From: Roseiarcus sp963782255
GTDB lineage: Bacteria > Pseudomonadota > Alphaproteobacteria > Rhizobiales > Beijerinckiaceae
Direction: 5' to 3'
DNA: 64,000 bases
Assembly (NCBI GenBank): GCA_963782255.1
Contig: CAWAIS010000001.1
Span: 1,984,001 to 2,048,000 of the forward strand
How positions within the stretch are numbered: the first letter of the stretch is position 1; each line of letters begins with the position of its first letter. Both the position numbers and the translations under genes were made by a program. Positions 55,790 through 64,000 of this stretch are shown here, piece after piece. The notes under the pieces are model-generated. The model worked only from the letters and a program-made list of their open reading frames with translations, searched no databases and was not told the DNA's origin.

Positions 55790-56729
55790 ATGAGCTATAC
55801 GATGAGGCCGGTCGATCGAGTGCCCCCGCTCAACGCCCTGCGCGCTTTCGAGGCGGTCGCGCGGCGGCTCTCGTTTGCGCGCGCGGCGGAGGATTTGCAC
55901 GTGACCAAGGCGGCGGTCGCGCAGCAGGTGCGGCTGCTCGAACAGGAGATCGGCGCGCCGCTCGTCGAACGGTCGGGCCGCGGGCTCGCGCTGACCGAGG
56001 CGGGCGCCGCCGGAGCGCCTGGTCTCGCAGAAGGCTTTGCGGCGCTCGCGCGCGCCGCCCGGGCCATGCGCGAGGCGAAAGGGCGGCGCTTCCTCGTGAT
56101 CAATTCGAGCGCCTCGTTCGCCTCGACCTGGCTTGTCGGCCGCATCGGCCGCTTCAAGGCGCTTCATCCCGATATCGACGTGCTTTTGGACGCGAACCCG
56201 ATCGACGACGCGCTCGAGTTCGACCGCGGCCGACGCGCTGATCCGCTGGGGCGCCGGCGATTTTCCCGGCCTCGCCGTGACGCTCCTGTTCAAGGAGTAC
56301 GTGTTTCCCGTCTGCTCTCCCGAGTTGGCGGCAAGCGACAATCCCTTGCGCGCGCCCGCGGACCTCAGGCGGCATACGTTGCTGCACCTCGAATGGAGCG
56401 CGGCCTATCCGTCCTGGCCGACTTGGCCGGACTGGCTGAAGGCCGCCGGCGCAGGGGACGTCGAGGCGCGACACGGCGTCTGGTTCAACAACATGGCGAT
56501 GGCGATCCGCGCCGCGGCGCAGGGGCAGGGCGTCGCTCTGTCATCGTTCGCGATCGCGGCGGACGAACTCGCCGCCGGCCGCCTCGTCGCGCCCTTCTCG
56601 ATGAGCGTCAAGACGCCGTTCGGCTATTACTTCCTGTGCCGTCCGGAAGAGGCCGGAGCGCCGCGCATCAAGGCGTTGCGCGAGTTTCTGGCGGCGGAAG
56701 CCGCCCGCTCGTCGGCGGAGCCGGAGTGA
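55790..56729 (+). pseudogene. LysR-type (GcvA-like) regulator with a frameshift
   Basis: The first part encodes a LysR wHTH (about 10-70): PPLNALRAFEAVARRLSFAR and TKAAVAQQVRLLEQEIGAPL. It enters the effector domain (STWLVGRIGRFKALHPDIDV) and then loses frame after DDALEFDRG. Another frame resumes as ADALIRWGAGDFPGLAVTLL and runs to the stop at 56729. One missing base near 56226-56232 would join both into a normal ~310-residue protein. The recovered C-terminus (GVALSSFAIAADELAAGRLV) is canonical for GcvA relatives. Confidence 0.82.
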
Positions 56730-56737
56730 AGGCCGTC

Positions 56738-56756
56738 ATTTCCGATAATCGGAAAT
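56738..56756. repeat. 19-bp dyad after the LysR gene
   Basis: ATTTCCGAT and ATCGGAAAT flank a single A, making a perfect 9-bp dyad. It lies 9 bp after the LysR stop and upstream of the nucleotide cyclase. No T-run follows, so an operator is as likely as a terminator stem. Confidence 0.5.
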
Positions 56757-57265
56757 CTTGCAGAGGCGCTCGCAAGCGATAGCATTTTCTGTCGATAGCG
56801 AATTAACTTGTCCGGTTTTGGCAGCACATCAAATGTCCGCTTCGTCTGGTTTTGTTCTGCCGACAGGTAAGGTCGACCTAAGAGGAGACTCTTGCGCTCA
56901 GGATTTGGTTGCAAAGGCGGGTTCGGCAGGAAATCCCGCCCTGACACGGGGGAATTTGAAGCCTGAAGTTGAACTTTGGTCGCTTGATTCTGGGATGTCT
57001 GGCATTGGTCGGGCTCGTGGCTTCATACGGTAGTACAACAATGAGCCTCTTGCTACTAAAGAATAACATGGGTCTACGACTTAGGAATGACGCCCTTATC
57101 AGTCTGTATTACAGCCGTAGCGCAAATCCCATTGCCTGAAATCCTCTGGTAGCGCCGCGGGGCCATCCTCCCGTCAATCGAACACTTTTGCAGCCTTCGC
57201 CGCAAGCCAAGGAAAGCGAGGCGGCGCGGCGGCAGAACACCGCACGAATTGACAAGAGACGGACA
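56757..57265. other. Intergenic stretch before the cyclase gene
   Basis: About 500 bases without a supported gene. The DNA between 56760 and 57160 is AT-richer than average for the window and has no convincing ORF; an antisense ORF overlaps the cyclase. Promoter elements for the cyclase should lie here but none stands out. Confidence 0.4.
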
Positions 57266-58018
57266 ATGGAAGGCCTGACCGATTTTGAGGTTCCTTCGCG
57301 CCCGCTCCTCGAGCGCGGCGAACGACCGCGGCGCACGTCGATCGGGCGCCCGAAACAATGGCGAAAGAGATCGCGCCGAGCGGCGCCGCCGCGTCTCGAA
57401 CGCAGGTTGGCGGCGATCGTGGCCGCCGATGTCGTCGGCTACAGCCGCTTGACCGGACGCGACGAGGACGGCGCGGTTCGCCGGCTTTGCGAGACGCGAG
57501 CGGCGATTTCGCCGATCGTCGAGGCCGCCGACGGGCGCACCGTCAACACGGCCGGAGATGCGATGCTCTTGGAGTTCTCCTCGGCGGTCGCCGCCCTCGA
57601 ATGCGCGTTGGCGATTCAGGACGTTGTCGGTCTCAAGAACCGGGGCGTGCCCGACGATGACAAGATGCTCCTGCGGATTGGCGTCAATGTCGGGGACGTC
57701 ATCGTAAGGGACGGCGACGTCTTCGGCGAAGTCGTCAATGTCGCCTCGCGCCTCGAGGCGATCGCGGAGCCAGGCGGCATTTGCGTCTCCCATGCCTGCT
57801 ACATGCAGACCAAGCGTCAGTTCGCTGTCAATTTCACCGACCTCGGCGAGCAGAGGCTCAAGAATATTGCCGAACCCGTTCGCGCCTACGCGGTCCGCCC
57901 GCCGGGCGCGTCCGGTCCTCAGGAAGCCGCGCCGTCTCAGGCGCCGCCCGCCGCCTTTCGATCGGACAACGTGCTGCCGTTTGCCGGGCGCGAAAAGATC
58001 GGCGGTCGCCAGGCGTGA
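57266..58018 (+). CDS. Class III adenylate/guanylate cyclase
   Basis: 250 residues. The catalytic domain (about 45-215) shows metal-binding Asp55 in AAIVAADVVGYSRL and Asp98 in TAGDAMLLEF, and transition-state residues Asn158 and Arg162 in EVVNVASRLEAIAEPGGI. FTDLGEQRLKNIAEPVRAYA ends the domain. The N-terminus is basic and the C-terminus disordered; there is no membrane or TPR domain, so it is probably soluble. ATG 57266 (MEGLTDFEVP) was chosen with AAGAGACGG upstream; TTG 57188 would add 26 residues. cAMP versus cGMP cannot be decided. Confidence 0.85.
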   Translation: MEGLTDFEVPSRPLLERGERPRRTSIGRPKQWRKRSRRAAPPRLERRLAAIVAADVVGYSRLTGRDEDGAVRRLCETRAAISPIVEAADGRTVNTAGDAMLLEFSSAVAALECALAIQDVVGLKNRGVPDDDKMLLRIGVNVGDVIVRDGDVFGEVVNVASRLEAIAEPGGICVSHACYMQTKRQFAVNFTDLGEQRLKNIAEPVRAYAVRPPGASGPQEAAPSQAPPAAFRSDNVLPFAGREKIGGRQA

Positions 58019-58070
58019 GAGTTGATGAACGCCGCCTGCGGGCCTGATGCTCCGGCAAACGAGCCATTCT

Positions 58071-58829
58071 TCAGAAACGCTGGACCGGCGGCGCGAAAAC
58101 GTATCCGACGCCCCGCTCGGTCTGGATGAATTGCGGCATGCTTGGATCTGGTTCTAGCTTGCGGCGAAGGCGAAGGATCTGCACGTCGATGCTGCGATCG
58201 AAGACGTCTTCATGGACTCGAGTCGCCTGCAGAAGATGTTCGCGGCTGAGCGGGCGCTGGGGAGCTTCGAGGAAGGCGACAAGCAGCGCATACTCGCCTT
58301 TCGTCAACGCGACCTCGGCGCCGGTCGGAGCGGTGAGGCGGCGCGTCCGGAGGCTCAATCGCCAGCCAGAAAACTGGTAGCCGCCGCGTTCGTGGTCGCG
58401 CGGAGGAACCGGGCGCCCGCGGTCGAGCCGTCGCAGCACGGCCCGCACCCGGGCCAGAAGCTCCCGCAAGTTGAACGGTTTCGTCACATAGTCGTCGGCG
58501 CCGAGCTCGAGACCGACGACGCGGTCGATCTCGTCGCGGCGGTGGCCCGTTGCGATGATGACCGGCACGTCGCAACGCGATCGGATCTCCCGCAGCAAGT
58601 CGAGACCGTCCTCGAGGCCGAGCCGAAGATCCAGGATGACGACGCTGACCTCGCACGCGCCAAGTTGACGGAGCATCTCCTCGCGGCCCGACGCCAGGAG
58701 CGTCTGGATGTTGTTGTCGGCGAAATAGTCTAGGATCATGCGCTGGAGGGCGGGATCGTCATCGACGACGAGCGCCGTAGCCTGGCGATCACCGCCTGGC
58801 GCCGGATCACTAGCTGGTGAAATCGCCAT
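58071..58829 (-). CDS. OmpR-family response regulator
   Basis: 252 residues. The receiver domain (about 17-130) has acidic pocket Asp23-Asp25 (ALVVDDDPAL), phospho-acceptor Asp67 (VVILDLRLGLEDGLDLL) and Lys117 (YVTKPFNLREL). The C-terminal winged helix (about 150-248) has LTKGEYALLVAFLEAPQRPL and SIDVQILRLRRKLEPDPSMP. It is divergent from the cytochrome c peroxidase/VirA-like kinase pair, the likely partner; its ATG and that of the peroxidase overlap in CATG. That it is phosphorylated by the adjacent kinase is inference. Confidence 0.92.
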   Translation of the reverse strand: MAISPASDPAPGGDRQATALVVDDDPALQRMILDYFADNNIQTLLASGREEMLRQLGACEVSVVILDLRLGLEDGLDLLREIRSRCDVPVIIATGHRRDEIDRVVGLELGADDYVTKPFNLRELLARVRAVLRRLDRGRPVPPRDHERGGYQFSGWRLSLRTRRLTAPTGAEVALTKGEYALLVAFLEAPQRPLSREHLLQATRVHEDVFDRSIDVQILRLRRKLEPDPSMPQFIQTERGVGYVFAPPVQRF

Positions 58830-59838
58830 GCCGGCCTCGAGTTTGAGCCTGCGACTGACGGCGACCGCCTCCGCATCGACCCGCGGCGCAGCGCGCTTTT
58901 TCCTCGCGGTCGTTTGTCTCTGCGCCTTGGGGCCGTCGGTCGCGCAAGCGCCGCCGCCTCAGTGGGGGCCCGGCCAGGAACCGATCACTCCAATTCCTGC
59001 TGCGCCTGTTCAGGACCCTCGGCAGGAAGCGCTCGGGGACCGCCTGTTCCACGATCCGCGCCTCTCGCATGATAACACACTGAGCTGCAGTTCGTGCCAT
59101 GACATTTCCACGAACGGCGCGAGCGCCGGCCGACCGAAATCGAGGATCGACGCCGGGCCGGAACTCAACATACCCACCGTGTTCAACGCCGCTTTGAACT
59201 GGCGGCTGAACTGGGAGGGCGATCTTCGCACCCTCGAGAGCCAGGCCGAACAAGCCTTGCGCAAACCTGACAGGATGGCGTCGAGCCCGGACGAAGCGCT
59301 GAAGAAACTGCGTCTCGACCAGGATCTATCGAAGGGATTTCGCGAGGCCTACGGGCGTGAGATGGACGGCTCGGGAATCCTCTCCGCCATCTCCACCTAC
59401 GAGCGGTCGCTGCTGACTCCGGGGGGTCGATTCGATCTCTGGCTCGGCGGCGACGCCACTGCGCTCACGCCCGAGGAGCTTGCCGGCTACAGGTTATTCA
59501 AGTCGTTCGGCTGCGTCTCATGCCACCAGGGGGTGAATGTCGGCGGCAACATGTATCAGCGCCACGGCATCTTTCATCCCCTCGCCTCTCCCGAGCCCGA
59601 GATCGTCCGAGTGCCCAGCTTGCGCAACGTGGCGGTGACGCCGCCCTATTTCCATGACGGCAGCGCGGCCACGCTGCCAAAAGCGGTCAACGCGATGGCT
59701 TATGCGCAGCTCGACCGGGTGCTGACCGACAATCAGACGAACGCCATCGTCGCATTCCTGAACACCCTGACGGGGAGGTATCTCGGGAGACCGCTCACGC
59801 CGGCTCGCGGGCCATCCGAGAAGGCGGCGCCCCAATGA
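58828..59838 (+). CDS. Di-haem cytochrome c peroxidase (CcpA/MauG family)
   Basis: 336 residues. A signal peptide (about 20-41, ending in LGPSVAQA) sends it to the periplasm. Two haem-c sites are CSSCH (87-91) and CVSCH (229-233). FHDPRLSHDNTLSCSSCHD and VPSLRNVAVTPPYFHDGSAA are family hallmarks; the latter lies near the distal haem. It reduces peroxide with electrons from cytochrome c, or acts MauG-like on a protein. The start is uncertain because its ATG overlaps that of the divergent regulator. The stop overlaps the kinase gene start (ATGA). Confidence 0.9.
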   Translation: MPASSLSLRLTATASASTRGAARFFLAVVCLCALGPSVAQAPPPQWGPGQEPITPIPAAPVQDPRQEALGDRLFHDPRLSHDNTLSCSSCHDISTNGASAGRPKSRIDAGPELNIPTVFNAALNWRLNWEGDLRTLESQAEQALRKPDRMASSPDEALKKLRLDQDLSKGFREAYGREMDGSGILSAISTYERSLLTPGGRFDLWLGGDATALTPEELAGYRLFKSFGCVSCHQGVNVGGNMYQRHGIFHPLASPEPEIVRVPSLRNVAVTPPYFHDGSAATLPKAVNAMAYAQLDRVLTDNQTNAIVAFLNTLTGRYLGRPLTPARGPSEKAAPQ

Positions 59839-62312
59839 GACTGCTGCCCGGCGCGGTTGCAGCGTGTTTGCTGCTTGCGCTGCTGACCTGGCTCTTGGTT
59901 CGCGGGATCTCGACCGGCTCCGCCGAGTATTCGACGGCGCTCCGGACCCTCGACGATTTTGCCCTCGCCGAGGCCTCGCTGCATCGCGATGTGCTGCTGG
60001 CGCGCGCTGGCCTGCTCCAGGACTACGATCCGGTCAACGCCGCCATGGCGCAGATCAATTCGGCAGTCGCTCGGCTCCGCTTGGAAGCGTTGGAAGAAGG
60101 CCTGGGCGCCGCTCCGGTCGAGCGTCTCGCCGCTGCGACCAGAAGAGAGGAGGAATTGACCGAGCGCTTCAAGACCGACAACGCGCTCTTGCGCAACTCG
60201 CTATCCTATGTCGGCCTACTGAGCACGAATCCGGACTTCGTCGAACGGAATCCCCTGCTCGCCCCGTCCATCGGCGCGCTGGCGGCGGCGATTCTGCAAC
60301 TCACGCTCGATTCCTCGCCGCCGTCCCGCCATGCAGTCCAGGATCGCCTTGTCGAACTCGCAGAGCAGACGCCGGTCGAGGGGTCCGACGAGCGAAGCGC
60401 TCAGGCGTTCATAGCGCATGCTCGCCTCCTCGAGCATGTCGTTCCGACAGTCGACGACACCCTGAAGTCGCTGTTCGCCGTGCCGACCCGAGCGCCGCTC
60501 GAGGAGACGCGCGCGCTGTTCTCCGATCGGCACTTGGCCGCCGAGGCGTCGGCGCAACGATATCGCCTGCTCCTCTATGCAACGTCGCTCCTGCTCGTCG
60601 TCGCGCTCGTCGATCTCGGAAGGCGGTTGCGGGCCCGAGCGGTCGCCTTGCGAAAGCGCGCGGCCTTCGAGCATCTGATCGCAGAGAACTCCACCAGTCT
60701 GATCAATTGCCCGCCCGGCGAAACCGAGTCGAGGCTTATGCAAGCGCTCGGCGAGCTCGGGAAGGCGATGGGCGTCGACCGCGCTTATGTGGCGCTCGCC
60801 GAGACTCCGGTGCGGGTCTACGCCTGGGCGAACGACGGAGCGCCGTTTCCATCAGGATGGCCGGAGGCGGCGCTGACATTGCCCGAGCAACTCGAGGAGG
60901 TCGGACTCGGCATTGTCGCCGTGCGGAATGTCGCTCTTCTGCCCCCGGGGAACCCCAAGAAAACGCTCATGACGTTCGGCGTGCAGGGCTGGGCTTGCGT
61001 GTCGCTGCTGACGCCCGGCCGTCCGCGGGGTATCTTGGGCTTCGATACATTCCGGCCCGCGTGGGGCGTTTTCTTCCCGCTGCCCGTGGTGAGGCTCGCG
61101 GGCGACGCGATCGGCAACGCGATCGAGCGCGAGCTGTTCGAGCGCGACCGCGCCAAGCTCACGGGCCGGCTCGAACGCGCGCTTCGCATGCAGATGGTGG
61201 GGCAGCTCGCCAGCGGCATTGCGCATAATTTCAACAACATCATCGGAGCGATCCTGGGCTATTCCGAGATGGCTGCGGCCGAGGTCGCAGCAGGCGCGAA
61301 GGCCGCCCGGCATCTTGCGGAGATCCAACGGGCTGCGGAGCGAGGTCGGGACCTCATCGACAGCATACTGACCTTCGGGCGGCGATCGGACGCGCGCACG
61401 AGTCTCGTGTCGGCGCCGGCCTTGCTCGAAGAGACGGCCTCGCTCCTCCGCGCCACGCTGCCGCCCGAAGTCGAGCTCGTGATCACAAACTCGCCGTCCG
61501 ATCTCACGCTATTGGGCGAGCCCGCCCAGCTGCATCAAATCATCCTCAATCTGTGCAAGAACGCTGCGCAGGCAATGGAGAGCGGCGGGCAGATCACTGT
61601 CATGGCGGACGCGCAGGAACTGACCAAACCGCGCTCGCTTAGTCATGGCGAACTGAGACCGGGGCGCTATATGCGCCTCGTTGTCACCGACAACGGCCCC
61701 GGTTTCAGCGACGAGGTGGCCCGTCGACTTTTCGAGCCGTTTTTCACGACGCGCCCCGCCGGAACCGGTCTCGGACTTGCGACCGTCCGCAAAATCGTTC
61801 GTGACCATGAAGGCGCAATCAACGTCGTGAGCACGCCGGGGCAGGGAAGTCGCTTCGAGGCCTGGCTGCCAGCAACCGACGGCGGGGAAAGGCCTGCCGC
61901 GACGGTGGAGGAAACCGCCCCGCCGCGACTCGGCAAAGGCGAGACGGTGCTCATCGTCGACGATGAGCGCGACCGCCTGCTCGGCCACGAAGAGACGGTG
62001 GCGGCGCTGGGGTACGAGCCAGTCGGCTTCGAACGCTCGAACGACGCGATCGCCGCCGTTCGCGCCGAACCGGCGCGCTTCGACGCGATCTTGATCAGCC
62101 AGGCTTCTGTGCAGGCCGCACTCGATCTCGCGCGCGTGTTGCATGCGCTCACTCCGCGAAAGCCGATCCTCCTCGCCACGAGATCGGCCGTCGACGTCGG
62201 TCCCGACGCGCTCGTGCGCGCGGGAATCGCGGATCTCGTGCGGCGCCCGTTCGCAAGCACTGAGCTTGCCGCCGCATTGTCTCGCTCCCTCCGATCGGCG
62301 GCCACGCTGTAG
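59835..62312 (+). CDS. VirA-like hybrid sensor histidine kinase with degenerate receiver
   Basis: 825 residues. Membrane helices at about 5-25 and 250-270 bracket a periplasmic helical sensor region. A GAF-like domain follows (about 285-440). The HisKA box is GQLASGIAHNFNNIIGAILG with His464. HATPase motifs follow: ILNLCKNAAQAMES, VTDNGPGFSDEV and GTGLGLATVRKIVRDHEG. The C-terminal receiver-like domain (about 700-825) keeps VLIVDDERD but has FDAILISQASV where the phospho-Asp should be, so it cannot be phosphorylated normally. The protein resembles kinases labelled VirA-like in methylotrophs. It overlaps the peroxidase gene by 4 bp. Confidence 0.88.
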   Translation: MRLLPGAVAACLLLALLTWLLVRGISTGSAEYSTALRTLDDFALAEASLHRDVLLARAGLLQDYDPVNAAMAQINSAVARLRLEALEEGLGAAPVERLAAATRREEELTERFKTDNALLRNSLSYVGLLSTNPDFVERNPLLAPSIGALAAAILQLTLDSSPPSRHAVQDRLVELAEQTPVEGSDERSAQAFIAHARLLEHVVPTVDDTLKSLFAVPTRAPLEETRALFSDRHLAAEASAQRYRLLLYATSLLLVVALVDLGRRLRARAVALRKRAAFEHLIAENSTSLINCPPGETESRLMQALGELGKAMGVDRAYVALAETPVRVYAWANDGAPFPSGWPEAALTLPEQLEEVGLGIVAVRNVALLPPGNPKKTLMTFGVQGWACVSLLTPGRPRGILGFDTFRPAWGVFFPLPVVRLAGDAIGNAIERELFERDRAKLTGRLERALRMQMVGQLASGIAHNFNNIIGAILGYSEMAAAEVAAGAKAARHLAEIQRAAERGRDLIDSILTFGRRSDARTSLVSAPALLEETASLLRATLPPEVELVITNSPSDLTLLGEPAQLHQIILNLCKNAAQAMESGGQITVMADAQELTKPRSLSHGELRPGRYMRLVVTDNGPGFSDEVARRLFEPFFTTRPAGTGLGLATVRKIVRDHEGAINVVSTPGQGSRFEAWLPATDGGERPAATVEETAPPRLGKGETVLIVDDERDRLLGHEETVAALGYEPVGFERSNDAIAAVRAEPARFDAILISQASVQAALDLARVLHALTPRKPILLATRSAVDVGPDALVRAGIADLVRRPFASTELAAALSRSLRSAATL

Positions 62313-62318
62313 GCGTGA

Positions 62319-62334
62319 CGTTACGGATGTAACG
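62319..62334. promoter_or_regulatory. Short dyad between kinase and FAD oxidoreductase genes
   Basis: CGTTAC and GTAACG are inverted around GGAT, 110 bp before the FAD oxidoreductase start. It is a plausible operator by position only. Confidence 0.3.
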
Positions 62335-62444
62335 CAATAGCGGATTGATGAAATTCTCCCGTAGCGGCGCTCGCTCACCATGCCGACCGTTCGATCGGCC
62401 GGAGATTGTCCCGGCCGGCATCGCGTCCATCGGGAGACAAGCGC

Positions 62445-63881
62445 ATGTCAAATCCGATTCTGAAGCAGGCAGTCGTCATCGGCGCCGGAATGGGAGGCCT
62501 CGCAGCGGCGAAAGCCGTCGCGCCCCATTTCGAAAGGGTCATCGTGTTCGACCGCGACGCGCTGCCGGATGCGCCCGCGCCCCGCTCCGGGACGCCGCAG
62601 GCGCGGCATACCCATGGGCTCCTCGCGGGCGGCTGTCGTGCGCTCGAAAGTCTGTTTCCCGGCATCGAACGCGATCTCGTCGAGGCCGGCGCCGTTCGGA
62701 TGCGCGTTGGGCGGGACATGCGCTTGGAGGCGCCGGGTTTCGATCCTTTTCCGCAGCGCGACTTGGGCTTCGATCAATTCGGCCTGTCGCGCCCCGCGCT
62801 GGAGCGCGTCTGCCGTCGCCGGGTCGAACAGGAGCCCAATATCGAGTTCAGACCGCGCTCGCGCGTGACGGAGGTGATCGCCTCGCCCGACAATCGCGGG
62901 GTCGCGGGGGTGCGCTTCGAGGACACACGCGGAACGCCGGGAAGTCTCGCGGCGGACCTGGTCGTCGACGCGTCCGGACGAGCGTCGTTGACGCTCCCAT
63001 TCCTCGAAGCGATTGGCTGGCCGAAGCCGGCGGCGATCGAGATCGGCATCGATCAGGCCTATGCGACCGCCGTCTTCGAGAAGCCCGAGGACGCTCCGAC
63101 GGACTGGCTCGCCGTGCTGCACGTGCCGACGCCGCCGGGCAGCAGCCGCCTCGGGATCGTCCTGCCGATGGAGGGACGACGATGGAGCGTTTCGCTTTGC
63201 GTAAACCACGGCGAGACGCCGCCCGGCGAGATCGACGGGTTCATGGCCTTCGCCAAGTCGTTCCGCATGCCGACGATCTACAACGCGATCCGCAACGCGA
63301 AGCGCGTCGGTGACATCGCGCGGTTCGGGATGCGGTGCAGCGTGCTGCGAGCTTTCGACAGGCTCGACCGCTTCCCCCGCGGATTGGTCCCGCTCGGAGA
63401 CTCGGTCTGCCGTTTCCCCCCGGTCGGCGGCCAGGGGATGAGCGTGGCGGCGCAGGAGGCACACGTTCTCGCGAGCCTCCTTAAGTCGCGGCGCGGGCGC
63501 GATGATCCGCTCAACGGCCTCGCAAAGGCGTTCTTCATGGAAATCCAGCCGCTTCTCGAAACCCCATGGGCCGTGGCCATGAACGACCTCGTCTATCCGC
63601 AGACGCGCGGCGAGCGCCCGCCGGACTTCGAGGCGAAGCTTCAGTACGCGCGCGCGCTCATGCGCCTCGCGGCCGCGGACTACGAGACGTACAAGATAGT
63701 CTTCGAGGTGCGGTCGCTGCTCAAGCCGCAGAGCGCGCTGCGAGAGCCCGAGCTTGCGAGCCGAGTCATGTCGATGATGGCGGCGGCCGAGGCGGCCAGC
63801 CCTGCTTTCCGCCGCGGCGAACCCAGAGCTCGCGGATTCGACCTTGAGCGAACAAGCCATGAAGCCCGGCGGGCACAGTGA
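62445..63881 (+). CDS. FAD-dependent monooxygenase/oxidoreductase
   Basis: 478 residues. The dinucleotide-binding start QAVVIGAGMGGLAAAKAV (about 8-25) is a GxGxxG Rossmann motif. VVDASGRASLTLPFLEAIGW and GLVPLGDSVCRFPPVGGQGM (GD motif, FAD ribityl binding) are typical of PHBH-type flavoprotein monooxygenases. Substrate cannot be named. The C-terminal ~120 residues are helical without a known domain. ATG 62445 follows GGGAG. It lies 132 bp downstream of the VirA-like kinase and just before a partial gene. Confidence 0.85.
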   Translation: MSNPILKQAVVIGAGMGGLAAAKAVAPHFERVIVFDRDALPDAPAPRSGTPQARHTHGLLAGGCRALESLFPGIERDLVEAGAVRMRVGRDMRLEAPGFDPFPQRDLGFDQFGLSRPALERVCRRRVEQEPNIEFRPRSRVTEVIASPDNRGVAGVRFEDTRGTPGSLAADLVVDASGRASLTLPFLEAIGWPKPAAIEIGIDQAYATAVFEKPEDAPTDWLAVLHVPTPPGSSRLGIVLPMEGRRWSVSLCVNHGETPPGEIDGFMAFAKSFRMPTIYNAIRNAKRVGDIARFGMRCSVLRAFDRLDRFPRGLVPLGDSVCRFPPVGGQGMSVAAQEAHVLASLLKSRRGRDDPLNGLAKAFFMEIQPLLETPWAVAMNDLVYPQTRGERPPDFEAKLQYARALMRLAAADYETYKIVFEVRSLLKPQSALREPELASRVMSMMAAAEAASPAFRRGEPRARGFDLERTSHEARRAQ

Positions 63882-63901
63882 GGCGATATGGAGAGAAAGC
63901 G

Positions 63902-64000
63902 ATGGACGCTGAACTCGAGCCTACAGCCGGTCAGCGCGTCGATCTATTCGGGCCGTCCGTGGAATTTCTGACGCCGCCGGGTGTGACGGAGGAAGCCTAT
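63902..64000 (+). CDS. Partial gene at the window's end, product unknown
   Basis: 33 codons from ATG 63902 (MDAELEPTAGQRVDLFGPSV) run off the window without a stop. AGAGAAAG lies just upstream. The segment GPSVEFLTPPGVTEEAY faintly recalls the N-terminus of small cupin proteins, but too little is visible for a call. It is close behind the FAD oxidoreductase and probably in its operon. Confidence 0.5.
   Translation, partial: MDAELEPTAGQRVDLFGPSVEFLTPPGVTEEAY

Noticed and set aside
62345..63313. 322-codon frame overlapping the FAD oxidoreductase
   Set aside because: Shadow of the real gene in another frame; the Rossmann motif lies in the 62445 frame.

Overview
The window looks like chromosomal DNA of an alphaproteobacterium of the Hyphomicrobiales (Rhizobiales). 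It has high GC, alphaproteobacterial-type RpoB/RpoC and ribosomal proteins, and an LdtR-type MarR regulator beside a Tat-exported L,D-transpeptidase. The mix of cytochrome c peroxidase, VirA-like kinase and HWE kinase would fit the Beijerinckiaceae/Methylocystaceae, but that finer placement is inference.

Region 1 (1-10.4 kb): a structured leader, then rplJ-rplL, an attenuator-like hairpin, rpoB and rpoC. Region 2 (10.5-16.0 kb): five genes lying between rpoC and the str operon: a 3-methyladenine DNA glycosylase, two overlapping cation-diffusion-facilitator genes, an HWE-type sensor kinase and an MHS-type MFS permease. Region 3 (16.1-32.7 kb): a clear promoter and hairpin leader, then rpsL-rpsG-fusA-tuf fused to the S10 and spc operons (rpsJ to rplO), secY and adk. 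The usual alpha operon (rpsM-rpsK-rpoA-rplQ) is absent; adk overlaps a 3-hydroxyisobutyryl-CoA hydrolase-like gene instead. Region 4 (33.7-36.4 kb): a small membrane protein, ldtR and an L,D-transpeptidase, with a long inverted repeat upstream of ldtR.

Region 5 (36.5-45.0 kb) is a mobile, accessory patch. It holds repeat-rich non-coding DNA, a complete group II intron with its maturase, a low-GC frameshifted FRG-domain gene, an IS91-type HUH transposase paired with a tyrosine integrase, and an IS110 transposase bounded by a 10-bp direct repeat. Region 6 (45.0-55.2 kb) is core-like: slipin, DUF1697 (frameshifted at codon 7), mazG, a double cold-shock protein, parE, a GlcG/HbpS-like secreted protein, and trpC-trpD-trpG. 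Region 7 (55.4-64 kb): a small ORF, a frameshifted LysR regulator, a class III nucleotide cyclase, then a signalling/redox module: response regulator, divergent di-haem cytochrome c peroxidase overlapping a VirA-like hybrid kinase with a receiver lacking its phospho-Asp, then an FAD-dependent oxidoreductase and the start of one more gene.

Three genes (FRG, DUF1697, LysR) each look broken by a single-base indel. This may be real decay or consensus error. No rRNA, tRNA or CRISPR array was seen. I found no convincingly new biological system; the best leads are the operon break after adk, the mobile-element cluster, the inverted repeat upstream of ldtR, and the peroxidase/kinase module.
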